Shown here in pieces: positions 1 through 7,616 of a stretch of DNA of 47,255 nt (its first letter is position 1; each line of letters starts with the position of its first letter). Source of the stretch: Streptomonospora mangrovi (lineage in GTDB: Bacteria > Actinomycetota > Actinomycetes > Streptosporangiales > Streptosporangiaceae); NCBI RefSeq assembly GCF_027604915.1, contig NZ_JAJAQC010000055.1, forward strand, positions 1 through 47,255, given 5' to 3'. The translations under genes were made by a program, and so were the position numbers. Under the pieces are notes generated by a model that saw only the letters and a program-made list of their open reading frames with translations, was not told the origin of the DNA and ran no database searches.

Positions 1-288
1 CGGCGCCGGCGGCCGGGCGGCGCACCCGGCGGCGCGTCGCCTCCCCGCCCGGCGGGGGCCCCGAACGGGCGCGGGGCCACCGCCGGGGGGTCCCCGCCCC
101 CCGCCCCCGCCCCTCCCCCTCGTCCTCCCTCGTGCCCTCCCTCGGGCGGCGACGCGAGCCGTGTCAGCACTGACCCGCGCCGCCGGTCTCTGTGCCTGCC
201 GCTCAGCACTCGCCGCTGTGTGCCCGCCGGTCAGTGCGCGCCGCTCTGCGCGCGCCGGTCACGGACGCGGGTGGGCCGGGTGGGCTGG
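1..288. other. Non-coding GC-rich left edge, no gene supported
   Basis: No convincing reading frame is seen here. The first 140 bases are C/G-rich low-complexity sequence. Between about 160 and 270 short degenerate repeats around the words gccggtc and gtcagc recur. Open frames exist only because stops are rare at this GC content. Confidence 0.5.
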
Positions 289-323
289 CCCGGTGCGGGG
301 GCGGCGGCTGCCCCCGCACCGGG
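289..323 (-). terminator. Hairpin downstream of queC
   Basis: A perfect 14-bp inverted repeat (CCCGGTGCGGGGGC, 289-302, with its complement at 310-323) and a 7-nt loop lie about 50 bp past the queC stop. There is no T-tract, which is usual for actinobacterial terminators. Confidence 0.55.
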
Positions 324-372
324 GTCGGTGGGTCCTGTCAGTCCATCCTCAGGTGATCGCGGGTGAGCGGCG

Positions 373-1062
373 TCAGGCCGCGCTCCGGTAGGCGACCGGG
401 TCGGGCACCCCGGCCTCGGCGAATCCCTTGAGCCGCAGTCGGCAGGTGTCGCAGCGCCCGCAGGCCCGGCCGTGAGGGTCGGGGTCGTGGCAACTGGAGG
501 TCAGGGAGTAGTCCACGCCCAGTTCCAGGCCGCGCTTGACGATCTCGCCCTTGGTCAGGCGCACCAGCGGTGAGCGCAGCCGCAGCCGTCGGCCCTCGAC
601 CCCGGCGCGGGTGGCGAGGTTGGCCATGGTCTCGAACGCCTCCAGGTACTCTGGGCGGCAGTCGGGGGAGCCGCTGTGGTCGACCGTGTTGACGCCGGTG
701 AAGACGTCGTATGCGCCGACGGTCTCGGCGTAGGCCAGCGCGAGGGACAGGAACACCGTGTTGCGCGCGGGGATGTGGGGCACCGGGGTCCCCGCCGTCG
801 CCTCGGAGGTGCCGTTTCTGGGCACGGGGGTGTCCTCGGTGAGCGCGGAGCCGCCGAACACCCGCAGGTCGATGTCGGCGATCACGTGGCGGGCGACGCC
901 CCGGTGCGCGGCCACCCGCTTGGCGGCCTCCAGTTCGGCGCTGTGGCCTCGGCCGTGGCGGAAGCTCAGCGCGTGGGTCTCGAAGCCCTCGTGCTGGGCG
1001 ATGGCCAGGGCCGTCGCGGAGTCCAGGCCGCCGCTGAGGAGGACGATCGCGCGTGGTTTCAT
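373..1062 (-). CDS. queC: 7-cyano-7-deazaguanine synthase QueC
   Basis: QueC converts 7-carboxy-7-deazaguanine to preQ0 with ATP and ammonia, a step in queuosine and other 7-deazapurine pathways. The 229-residue protein has the expected length. The PP-loop SGGLDS lies at residues 10-15, and the C-terminal zinc site uses Cys191, Cys201, Cys204 and Cys207 (CGRCDTC followed by RLR). The start is ATG with a weak purine-rich site upstream. It lies 78 bp downstream of the P450 gene on the same strand and may be co-transcribed. No queD, queE, folE or queF is visible beside it, so whether preQ0 feeds tRNA modification, DNA modification or a secondary metabolite cannot be decided here. The QueC assignment itself is firm. 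Confidence 0.93.
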   Translation of the reverse strand: MKPRAIVLLSGGLDSATALAIAQHEGFETHALSFRHGRGHSAELEAAKRVAAHRGVARHVIADIDLRVFGGSALTEDTPVPRNGTSEATAGTPVPHIPARNTVFLSLALAYAETVGAYDVFTGVNTVDHSGSPDCRPEYLEAFETMANLATRAGVEGRRLRLRSPLVRLTKGEIVKRGLELGVDYSLTSSCHDPDPHGRACGRCDTCRLRLKGFAEAGVPDPVAYRSAA

Positions 1063-1140
1063 CGTGCCTGCTTTCGGGTGGACGGGACGGGCGGCTCGGG
1101 CGGGGAGGGGCGGGACGGGCTGCTCGGTCGGCTCGCGCGG

Positions 1141-2337
1141 TCAGGCGGACCAGGTGACGGGTAACCGCAGCGGGGCGCGCAGCTCGGAGTCGTCCCAGGC
1201 CAGGGTGTGGGCGGGCACGGCCAGCCGAGCCCCGGGCAGGCGCTCGGCGAGCACGGCCAGGCCGATGCGCAGTTCCATGCGGGCCAGGTGGGCGCCGAGG
1301 CAGTGGTGGGGGCCGCGCCCGAAGGCGAGGTGGGGGTTGGGGCGGCGGCGGGGCAGGAGGTCGTCGGGGTCGGCGAACACGGCGCGGTCGCGGTTGGCCG
1401 AGGCGAGCACCGGTATCACGGCCTCGCCGCGCGCGATGCGCCGGTCGCCCAGCTCGATGTCCTCGGTGGCCACCAGCAGTACGGACGTGTTCATGAGCGG
1501 TACGTGGCGCAGCAGCTCCTCGACGGCGGTGTCGAGGGTGTGCGGGGAGGCGCAGACCTCGGCCAGGCCGTGGGGGCGCTGGAGCAGGGCGGCCAAGGCG
1601 CCGCCGAGGTGCTGGGCCACGGTGTGGTAGCCCGCCACCAGCAGGCTCTGGATCACCAGCGTGCGGTCGGCGCGGTCGAGGGTGCCCTCGGCGGCCAGCA
1701 CCGCCGGGAGGGGTGGGGTGAGGCCGGAGCCGGTGCCGCGCGGTGTCCGGTCGGCGAGAAGGGCGGCGTAGTCCTCCAGTTCCGCCACCGACGCCAGGTA
1801 CGCCTCGCGCGGGGCGGCGGCGGGGTCGAGCACGGTGCGCACGTGGGGGCCGAACCGCGCCTCCTCTGCGGGGTCCGCGCCCAGCAGGGCGCACAGCACG
1901 CGCAGAGGGAACGGGGCGGCGAACCCGGCGCGCAGGTCGGCGGGCGGCCCCTGGCGCACGAGGTCGTCAACGCACTCCTCGGCCAGGGCGCGGATGCGGT
2001 CGGACTGGGGCTCCAGGCGGCGCGCCGAGAAGAAGGGGGAGATCGCGCTGCGGATGCGGGTGTGTTCGGCCTCGGGGAGTTCGGCGAGGGTGGGCCGGGG
2101 CGGGCGCGCGGGCGGCGGGCCGGGCGGCCAGGTGCCCGCGCGGGGGCGCACCAGGCGGGGGTCGGTCAGCGCGGCGCGGACCTCGGCGTGGCGGGTGACC
2201 AGCCAGGCTCCCTCGCCCCGGGGGATCGCGGCCCGGCACACGGGGTCGTGTGCGCGCAGGTGGGCGTAGGCGCACGGGGCGCCGGGGGAGCCGGGCTCGG
2301 CCTGGGGGATCGGCCGCGCGGCGGCCTCGGGGGTCAC
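1141..2337 (-). CDS. Cytochrome P450
   Basis: Soluble bacterial-type P450 of 398 residues when started at GTG 2337. The heme motif FGRGPHHCLG gives the Cys thiolate ligand near the C-terminus, and the K-helix ExxR is EELLR. The I-helix reads AGYHT, where most P450s have an acidic residue two before the Thr-side position (AGxD/ET); His sits there instead, so proton delivery may differ. The frame stays open to GTG 2532, but that upstream part lacks P450 character. The GTG at 2337 overlaps the stop of a 21-codon ORF (GTGA), which suggests translational coupling. No ferredoxin or ferredoxin reductase is adjacent. The substrate is unknown; queC follows on the same strand. Confidence 0.9.
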   Translation of the reverse strand: MTPEAAARPIPQAEPGSPGAPCAYAHLRAHDPVCRAAIPRGEGAWLVTRHAEVRAALTDPRLVRPRAGTWPPGPPPARPPRPTLAELPEAEHTRIRSAISPFFSARRLEPQSDRIRALAEECVDDLVRQGPPADLRAGFAAPFPLRVLCALLGADPAEEARFGPHVRTVLDPAAAPREAYLASVAELEDYAALLADRTPRGTGSGLTPPLPAVLAAEGTLDRADRTLVIQSLLVAGYHTVAQHLGGALAALLQRPHGLAEVCASPHTLDTAVEELLRHVPLMNTSVLLVATEDIELGDRRIARGEAVIPVLASANRDRAVFADPDDLLPRRRPNPHLAFGRGPHHCLGAHLARMELRIGLAVLAERLPGARLAVPAHTLAWDDSELRAPLRLPVTWSA

Positions 2338-2399
2338 CGGAGGGACCCTTCGCGGGCCGGGGTCTGCTCGGGGGCGTGGGGTGGTGACATCGTCGTCAC
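2334..2399 (-). CDS. 21-residue ORF coupled to the P450
   Basis: GTG start at 2399 with a good ribosome-binding site (GAAAGGA, spacing 6). The frame ends with TGA overlapping the P450 GTG in a GTGA arrangement. The peptide begins MTTMSPPHAPEQ, is Pro-rich and contains no aromatic residue or Cys. It could be a leader that sets P450 translation, a very small expressed peptide, or chance. There is no homology evidence. Confidence 0.35.
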   Translation of the reverse strand: MTTMSPPHAPEQTPAREGSLR

Positions 2400-2443
2400 G
2401 GGGGGTCCTTTCTTGGGCGCGGGGGAGGCACTTCTTCTGTTCG

Positions 2444-2467
2444 TCAGGGGGGCATGGCCGGTTGCAT
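2444..2467 (-). other. Tiny ORF MQPAMPP upstream of the P450
   Basis: ATG at 2467 preceded by GGGAGA at a spacing of about 5, encoding MQPAMPP then TGA. It is one of three consecutive mini-ORFs before the P450. The size is within chance expectation; the start signal is the only support. Confidence 0.2.
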
Positions 2468-2524
2468 GGTGGTCTCCCTGGGGTGAGTTCTTCACATGAC
2501 GGCGTGTCGCTGATTGCGGTCGCC

Positions 2525-2542
2525 TTACGCACTCGGTCTCAT
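2525..2542 (-). other. Tiny ORF MRPSA with strong RBS
   Basis: ATG at 2542 preceded by GGAAGGGAACA, encoding MRPSA then TAA. It is the first good start signal in the P450 leader. Five-codon precursor genes exist next to P450s (biarylitides, MRYxH type), but this peptide lacks the Tyr and His needed for that chemistry. Confidence 0.2.
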
Positions 2543-2721
2543 TGTTCCCTTCCGTTCCGGGAGCGGAAACAGTGAAAACGAATCTCGCGGCAAACGTCAG
2601 CTAATTCGGGTTTGCTGGAGAGCGGTGAGTGGGGTGGGGTTTGGTGCGTCCGTTTCCCGGTTGCGCCGTAACGGGGGATTCCCTGGTGGGCGGGGGTTCG
2701 GGGTGCGGGGTTCGGAACGCA

Positions 2722-2755
2722 CAAAAAGAGCCCGACCGGTGTTTCCGGTCGGGCT
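2722..2755 (-). terminator. Rho-independent terminator of the XRE/DUF397 unit
   Basis: Read on the minus strand, an 11-bp stem (AGCCCGACCGG and its complement) with a 5-nt loop is followed by CTTTTTG. This is the clearest intrinsic terminator in the window and lies 36 bp past the DUF397 stop. Confidence 0.85.
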
Positions 2756-2790
2756 TGGGGAGAAGCGGTTTCGGGCCTTAACGCAGGTGG

Positions 2791-2964
2791 CTACAGTTCG
2801 TCGTCCTTGACCGCCTGGAGGAAGGCGTCCCACTCGGTGGCGGGGAAGGGGAGTGCACCGAGGTGGCGGTGCTGAGTGTCGCGGACGAGGGTGAGGGACC
2901 CTTCGGCGACTTCGACGCAGTTGGGCTCGTTGTTGCCGCTGTAGCTGCTCTTGTGCCAACTCAT
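2791..2964 (-). CDS. DUF397 small protein
   Basis: A 57-residue acidic protein beginning MSWHKSSYSGNNEPNCVEVA, with the DUF397 hallmarks W-x-K-SSYSG-x-N-x-CVEVA and, near the C-terminus, a FPATEWDAFL segment. Its ATG overlaps the stop of the upstream XRE regulator (ATGA), so the two are translationally coupled. In actinomycetes DUF397 proteins accompany WhiJ-like regulators and are thought to modulate them by direct binding; that role is established for a few members and inferred here. Confidence 0.93.
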   Translation of the reverse strand: MSWHKSSYSGNNEPNCVEVAEGSLTLVRDTQHRHLGALPFPATEWDAFLQAVKDDEL

Positions 2965-3761
2965 TGGAATTCGTCCCTCAACTTTCTGATGCAGGTAACC
3001 GACTCGGACGGTGGCAGGGCTTCCGCTTGGTAATCCCCGAATCGACTCGCGAATTCGTTGACTTCCGTCGGCAGGGCCTTGACCACGTATCCGCCCTCGT
3101 AAGAGGCGTGCACTATCTGCCTTCCATCGGTCAACGTCATGATTCGGAAGGACCCGGTGCTGACAGGGCGCCAGGGCGCATGCATGGGCAAGACCATGAG
3201 CAGGACCCTCCCGGTCTCGGCCAGGGCAAGCAAGTGGTCGAGTTGGGACGGCATCACCTCATGTGTGCCGCACACGCGACGGAGTACCACCTCGTCGACC
3301 ACAGCACGCACCATAGCGCCTGGCCTCAGTTGCGCCAACCGTCCGACGCGGTCGGCCACCGCCCGCTCGGGGTCGTCAACGACGGCGCCCAGTCGTGTGA
3401 AGATCCACCGAGCGTACGACTCGCACTGGAGGAGTCCTGGAATCAGCAGTGGCTGCCACTCCCTGATTTCCGTGGCCTCGCGCTCGACCGCTAGGAAGTC
3501 TCGCCACTCGGGCGGCCCTTCCACTGTTCCCCGAGTTTCGCGCCATAGTTGGTAGAGCACACCTCCGGTGGACAGAGCCTCATCGAGTATGGTTGCTGAG
3601 TTCCGGGTGGGCTTTCGTGTCGCTTTTTCGTACTTACTGATGGCTTGTCGGCTGATTTTGGTTTGCCTGGCGAGTTGCGCCTGGGTCATACCAGACATAT
3701 CGCGCAGTCGTCGTAGTTCACCGGCCCATCGAAGCCATTGCTTGTGTACCTGTTCTGCCAT
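2961..3761 (-). CDS. XRE-family regulator with DUF5753 (WhiJ-like)
   Basis: A 266-residue regulator. The N-terminal helix-turn-helix (about residues 15-70) contains MTQAQLARQTKISRQAISKYE; the rest matches the DUF5753 domain, with EREATEIREWQPLLIPGLLQ as landmark. The chosen ATG at 3761 gives the usual short lead into the HTH; the frame stays open to 3818. An AAGGAG lies 12 nt upstream, a little far, so the start is not certain. It overlaps the DUF397 gene and is divergent from a two-gene unit at 3890. By family it is probably a developmental or pathway-specific repressor that also binds its own promoter. Confidence 0.9.
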   Translation of the reverse strand: MAEQVHKQWLRWAGELRRLRDMSGMTQAQLARQTKISRQAISKYEKATRKPTRNSATILDEALSTGGVLYQLWRETRGTVEGPPEWRDFLAVEREATEIREWQPLLIPGLLQCESYARWIFTRLGAVVDDPERAVADRVGRLAQLRPGAMVRAVVDEVVLRRVCGTHEVMPSQLDHLLALAETGRVLLMVLPMHAPWRPVSTGSFRIMTLTDGRQIVHASYEGGYVVKALPTEVNEFASRFGDYQAEALPPSESVTCIRKLRDEFQ

Positions 3762-3889
3762 GACTCCATAGTGCTCCTTCCGAATACCAGGATCCCGACG
3801 TTCTCCAGAAGGTTCCAAGAATGTAGCCCTTATGGCAGGTCGCCGAGGGTGCGTGCATGCTGGGTTCCAGGCCAGCGAAGGAGCCCGGC

Positions 3890-4147
3890 ATGATCCTCTG
3901 CACGCTCTCCGTCCGTGGTACGCATGCGCACCTCGAACTCCTGAGAGCCCACACGATCGACTACGACCACACTCTGCCTGCGGAAACGCGGTACTCGGCC
4001 GCGCGCCTGCGCGATCCCGCTCACCGGATCCAGCGTGTAGACGCCGATGCGTTGTTCGCGTGGCTGGTATCCGAGGGCGTCACGGAGGAATGGGCGCGCC
4101 GGGCCGTGCTGTCCGTCCGCGAGAGTCGATTGGGTTATGTCCGATGA
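3890..4147 (+). CDS. Hypothetical 85-residue protein
   Basis: ATG at 3890 has an excellent ribosome-binding site (GAAGGAG, spacing 6), better than the ATG 33 nt upstream. The product begins MILCTLSVRGTHAHLELLRA. It is a small soluble alpha/beta-like protein without membrane segments or recognisable motif. Its stop overlaps the next start (ATGA), so the pair is coupled. The position divergent from an XRE/DUF397 pair is where many actinomycete loci of this type place a third partner gene. No function is assigned. Confidence 0.65.
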   Translation: MILCTLSVRGTHAHLELLRAHTIDYDHTLPAETRYSAARLRDPAHRIQRVDADALFAWLVSEGVTEEWARRAVLSVRESRLGYVR

Positions 4148-4551
4148 ACGATCCAAATCCACCGCAACAGTCCAAATGGGACTGTCGCCTCTGCGAGACC
4201 GTCAACGACCCCGGAAAGGAGATCTGCGGGTACTGCGGAAACCCGGTAAGCGCCAACGAGACGCTGCCGCCGCTCCCGCGTAAAAGAGTCCTCCGCCGAA
4301 CCACCCCGAGGGTCCGACCCTACGCGCGGCGGCTAGCTCCCAGCCCGCCGAACCTCCCGCGCGTTCTGGACACGCCCGAAAACTCCCCTCCTACGGTGCC
4401 AGCTAAAGGAGGGTTGAGGGAGGGGTCTGCCGGATTCTCCATCCGGCCCCCTCGCACGGGCGGCGACCACGCCTTCTCCCGCGTGGCCGCCGCCCTGGAC
4501 GGGGTCTGTGCGTACCCCGTCCGGTGGAGCATGCCAGCGCTCCACCTCTAA
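4144..4551 (+). CDS. Small protein with RanBP2-type zinc finger
   Basis: The 135-residue frame starts at ATG 4144, overlapping the preceding stop. Residues 12-31 give W-x-C-x2-C-x3-N-x6-C-x2-C (Trp12, Cys14, Cys17, Asn21, Cys28, Cys31), the exact RanBP2 zinc-finger pattern, usually a binder of single-stranded RNA or ubiquitin in eukaryotes and uncommon in bacteria. After about residue 45 the chain is Pro/Arg-rich and probably disordered. Several hairpins lie under the 3' part (for example GGACGGGGT 4497-4505 with 4514-4522), so the C-terminal half could be chance reading into the trailer. The zinc finger is what I trust. Confidence 0.6.
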   Translation: MNDPNPPQQSKWDCRLCETVNDPGKEICGYCGNPVSANETLPPLPRKRVLRRTTPRVRPYARRLAPSPPNLPRVLDTPENSPPTVPAKGGLREGSAGFSIRPPRTGGDHAFSRVAAALDGVCAYPVRWSMPALHL

Positions 4552-4552
4552 A

Positions 4553-4601
4553 GGAAAGGGGCGGCGGCCCCCCATCCACACAAAACCCGCCGCCCCTTTC
4601 C
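4553..4601 (+). terminator. Strong hairpin after the zinc-finger gene
   Basis: Perfect 15-bp stem (GGAAAGGGGCGGCGG, 4553-4567, paired with 4587-4601) with a 19-nt loop immediately after the stop at 4551. It separates this unit from the Nudix gene. Confidence 0.75.
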
Positions 4602-4672
4602 CATTATCCATATCAACCGCCGCTCGTGGGGGGATGATGATTCATTCGCCCTCCGCCTTCTAAGGAATTGGC

Positions 4673-5119
4673 ATGCCCGAGCGCTACCGCAGCATTGTCG
4701 ATGTCCATGTGATCCTGTTTCGCCATGGAAAGATCCTGCTGCTGGAGCGTCAGGGCACGGGCTACTGCGACGGGATGCCGCACCTGCCCTCAGGGCATCT
4801 CGAAGAGGGCGAACCGGCGGACCGCGCCGCCGTGCGCGAAGTGCGCGAGGAGACCGGGGTGGAGGTCCACCCCGGTCTGCTGCGTCTGGTCGCCACGGTG
4901 CACCACCGCCAGGGGGCCGACCTCGCCCGGCTGGGGCTGTTCTTCCTCGCCGAGGAGTGGTCGGGCGAACCGGTCAACGCCGAGCCGCACAAGTGCGGCA
5001 AGCTGCTGTGGGCCGACCCCGACCTGCTGCCCAGCACGACCATCCCCTACCCGGCCGCCGGAATCAGGGCCTGGCGCACCGGCCGAGCCTTCACCGCCCA
5101 CGCCTGGCCCGATTCCTGA
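4673..5119 (+). CDS. Nudix hydrolase
   Basis: A 148-residue protein with a complete Nudix box at residues 41-63 (G-x5-E-x7-REVREETGV), which binds Mg2+ and hydrolyses a nucleoside diphosphate linked to another moiety. The segment before it, including ILLLERQGTGYCDGMPHLPS, matches MutT/NUDIX proteins of the ADP-ribose or 8-oxo-dGTP type, but the exact substrate cannot be read. The start ATG 4673 follows AAGGA at a spacing of 6. The upstream 70 bp is comparatively AT-rich and probably holds its promoter. It converges on a membrane-protein gene 22 bp downstream. Confidence 0.92.
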   Translation: MPERYRSIVDVHVILFRHGKILLLERQGTGYCDGMPHLPSGHLEEGEPADRAAVREVREETGVEVHPGLLRLVATVHHRQGADLARLGLFFLAEEWSGEPVNAEPHKCGKLLWADPDLLPSTTIPYPAAGIRAWRTGRAFTAHAWPDS

Positions 5120-5141
5120 CCGCCCCGGCCCCGCCGCCGGT

Positions 5142-5564
5142 CTACGCTGACCGCGCGATCCCGTGCTTGCGTATGTGCAGGAGGCGGGTGCCGACCATCA
5201 GGGGGCAGAACACCCCGGGCAGAAAGCCCTGCGCGATCTCCAGGCCGACGTCCTCTGTGAAGACGAGCCAGGCGGCCAGCAGCGGAAAGAGCGCACTCGT
5301 CGCTACCAGGGCGTATCCGACTCCGGCTATGGCTCGTCTCTTGGTATGGCTCGCCTCGGCAGGGGGCGGACGCCGATGCAGGTGCAGGCTGATTCCGTAG
5401 TACACCGCCAGCGACAAGCCTCCGACCACGCACGCCGCGAACGATGCCACGACCCCGGGCGAATGGCCGACGCTGTTCCCGTAATAGGCGAGGGCTGCGG
5501 TTGCCAGAGCCGCCCCGAGTCCGAAAAGGGCGGCAAGGGCCCGTAGCGGCTGTAAAGAGTCCAC
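5142..5564 (-). CDS. Small four-helix membrane protein
   Basis: A 140-residue protein with four hydrophobic segments at about residues 10-28, 37-60, 78-102 and 108-126, and a short basic tail. GTG 5564 is preceded by AAGGA at a spacing of 5. Its codon usage is less extreme in GC than the neighbours. No family is recognised; it is probably an inner-membrane protein of unknown function. Confidence 0.65.
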   Translation of the reverse strand: MDSLQPLRALAALFGLGAALATAALAYYGNSVGHSPGVVASFAACVVGGLSLAVYYGISLHLHRRPPPAEASHTKRRAIAGVGYALVATSALFPLLAAWLVFTEDVGLEIAQGFLPGVFCPLMVGTRLLHIRKHGIARSA

Positions 5565-5628
5565 TTCATTCCTTATTCCGTTGGCGGCGGGCCGGTGGCG
5601 GACGCGCAGAGCGACAGGCCAGGCGTCG

Positions 5629-6732
5629 TCACTCGATCGGGAAGTACCAGGCGGTGACCACCGACCCCGCGAAGGCCAGGCTCGCGGCCGACGCCATCAG
5701 CAGGGCCCACAGCCAGCGCAGGCGGCGGCGGGCGAACGGCCCCGGGGCGACCAGGCCGACCGCCAGGAAAATCCAGGTGAGGAAGCTCAGGCCGAACAGG
5801 CGCAGGTCGTGGCCCATCGCGCAGAAGTCGTCCGCGCAGGCGTTCCACCAGGCGTTGGAGCGGGTCGCCCAGCCGTTGAACAGCCACCAGCCCACTCCGC
5901 CCGACGCGGCCACCAGCACGGCCGCCGCCATGTCGAGGACCGCCGCCCACGGGATGGGGCCGGGCGGGCGGCGCCGGGGGTGGCCCAGGGGGGTGCCGTC
6001 CTCGATCGGGTAGACCTCGGCGGTGCGCAGCGGGTCGGCGCCGGGCTCGGGGGCCTCGTCGGGGAGGACCAGCCGCCACCCCGGAAGAGGGCCGTCGTCG
6101 CGGGCGAGGAAACCCCCCGCCGCCTCCGGGCCGAAGATCCGATCCGTCGCGTGCACGCCGAGGGACCGCAGCCGCTCCCCGGCGGCCCGGTCCGCCGCCT
6201 CGTCCGCCTCCAGCCGCGCCACCCACGCGGCCACGGCCCCCCGGAGGCGGCCCGCCTGCTCCGCCCCCATCCGGACGTCGACGTAGAGGGCCACGTCGGC
6301 GTGGCCGTCCCCGGCGGGAACCCGGTAACCGGTGGGGAACGCGTCGCAGACGACCCCGTTGCGCAGCGCCTGCTCGTACACGTTGCGCCGCACCCGCCGG
6401 TGCGCCCGGCGGCCGACCAGCGCCAGCACCGGCGCCCCCGCGGCGCAGACCCCGGCCGCACCCCACGCGACCGCCCCCACCACCTCCGAAGGCAGCACCA
6501 GCGGGTCCGGCGAACTCAGCGCGACGGCCGCCATCACCACCGCTGCGACGGTCAGGAGCAGCGCGAAGACGAGGTGCACGCGGACGATGACGACATGCCG
6601 CAGGAAGCCCTCATACCGGGCGATGTCCGGAGGCGCGGGCCGGTCCTCGGGCGGACGCGGCGGCGTGCGCGACTCCGCCCACGCGGTCGCGGGCGCCGCC
6701 GGCCAGGTGTCGGTCCCCTCCATGCAGGCCAT
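5629..6732 (-). CDS. Membrane protein, unknown function
   Basis: About 367 residues from ATG 6732; an alternative ATG at 6723 is equally possible because neither has a clear ribosome-binding site. Two hydrophobic segments lie early (around residues 45-70 and 80-105), followed by a roughly 150-residue soluble region with a basic patch (GRRAHRRVRRN) and then four hydrophobic segments ending GSVVTAWYFPIE. Similar 'two plus soluble plus several' architectures are common in uncharacterised actinobacterial membrane proteins. It is divergent from the VOC-family gene. No function assigned. Confidence 0.65.
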   Translation of the reverse strand: MACMEGTDTWPAAPATAWAESRTPPRPPEDRPAPPDIARYEGFLRHVVIVRVHLVFALLLTVAAVVMAAVALSSPDPLVLPSEVVGAVAWGAAGVCAAGAPVLALVGRRAHRRVRRNVYEQALRNGVVCDAFPTGYRVPAGDGHADVALYVDVRMGAEQAGRLRGAVAAWVARLEADEAADRAAGERLRSLGVHATDRIFGPEAAGGFLARDDGPLPGWRLVLPDEAPEPGADPLRTAEVYPIEDGTPLGHPRRRPPGPIPWAAVLDMAAAVLVAASGGVGWWLFNGWATRSNAWWNACADDFCAMGHDLRLFGLSFLTWIFLAVGLVAPGPFARRRLRWLWALLMASAASLAFAGSVVTAWYFPIE

Positions 6733-6971
6733 TGTGCGGGGCGCGGGTCGCGTTGCGGTCGCGCGGCGGGGTGGTTCTGCTGCCCGCCCCGGCCGCGCCG
6801 CTCCCGCCCTCCCGGCCGGCACCGCCCGTGAGCGGCCGGTCCGCGCCGGGGCACGCAGGCCGAAAGATCTTGGAAATCCGTACCGGGGAGCGATGAGTTC
6901 CGGGCAGCGGACCGGTCTACCCGTCGACGGCTCCGCGAGCGCGGCGCCGCGTCCGAACGAGGGAGCGCGTG

Positions 6972-7445
6972 ATGCCGAAGATCAAGACCCACCTGTGGTA
7001 CGACCAGCAGGCCGAGGAGGCCGCGAACTTCTACACCTCGGTCTTCGATGACGCGCGGGTCACCGACGTCATCACCTACGACAACGCCGGACCCGACGGC
7101 CAGACCGTCAAGATCGTCACCTTCGAGATGCTGGGCCACGAGTACATCGCGCTGGACGGCGGCCCGGAGTTCAAGTTCAACGAGTCGTTCTCCCTCTACG
7201 TCGAGTGCGACTCGGCCGAGGAGGTCGACCACTACTGGAACAAGCTCATGGAGGGCGGCGGCGAGGAGTCCTACTGCGGGTGGCTCAAGGACCGCTTCGG
7301 AATGTCCTGGCAGGTCGTGCCGCGCGTTCTGGACGAACTCCTCCAGGACCCCGACCCCGCCAAGGCCGACCGGGTCATGCAGGCCATGCTCAAGATGCGC
7401 AAGATCGAGGTGCAGGACCTGCTCGACGCCGCCAACGCGGCCTGA
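6972..7445 (+). CDS. VOC superfamily (PhnB-like) protein
   Basis: A 157-residue protein starting MPKIKTHLWYDQQAEEAANFYTSVF, matching PhnB/3-demethylubiquinone methyltransferase-like members of the vicinal oxygen chelate superfamily. The hallmark is CGWLKDRFGMSWQVVP near residue 105. These are usually dimeric and often annotated as glyoxalase/bleomycin-resistance-like; the true substrates are mostly unknown. ATG 6972 is preferred over GTG 6969 because GGGAG lies 6 nt upstream of the ATG. It is a single gene, followed by a strong hairpin. Confidence 0.9.
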   Translation: MPKIKTHLWYDQQAEEAANFYTSVFDDARVTDVITYDNAGPDGQTVKIVTFEMLGHEYIALDGGPEFKFNESFSLYVECDSAEEVDHYWNKLMEGGGEESYCGWLKDRFGMSWQVVPRVLDELLQDPDPAKADRVMQAMLKMRKIEVQDLLDAANAA

Positions 7446-7497
7446 CCGCCCCGGCGCACCCGGCCCGGCGCACCCGGCCCGACGCACCAGCCCGTAC

Positions 7498-7558
7498 GCG
7501 CCCGCCCTTGTCCCCGGGCCGCGACCGCCCGCCCGGGGGCGGGGACAAGGGCGGGCGC
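7498..7558 (+). terminator. 18-bp hairpin after the VOC gene
   Basis: A perfect 18-bp inverted repeat (left arm 7498-7515, right arm 7541-7558, centred on CCTTGTCCCC / GGGGACAAGG) with a 25-nt GC-rich loop. It is preceded by a direct repeat of GCGCACCCGGCCCG at 7455-7482. Confidence 0.7.
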
Positions 7559-7616
7559 GGGCGGCGCCGCGATGGGATAATGCCGGTCCCACCGGCACCC
7601 TCCCGCTGCGAGCGCC

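Noticed and set aside
373-1062. QueC-like defence gene (as in qat or type IV CBASS systems)
   Set aside because: Length and the zinc motif are those of canonical QueC, and no ATPase, amidohydrolase, cyclase or other defence partner is adjacent.
2525-2542. Biarylitide precursor next to the P450
   Set aside because: The five-codon ORF has the right size and position, but MRPSA lacks the Tyr and His used for P450 cross-linking, so I do not claim a biarylitide locus.
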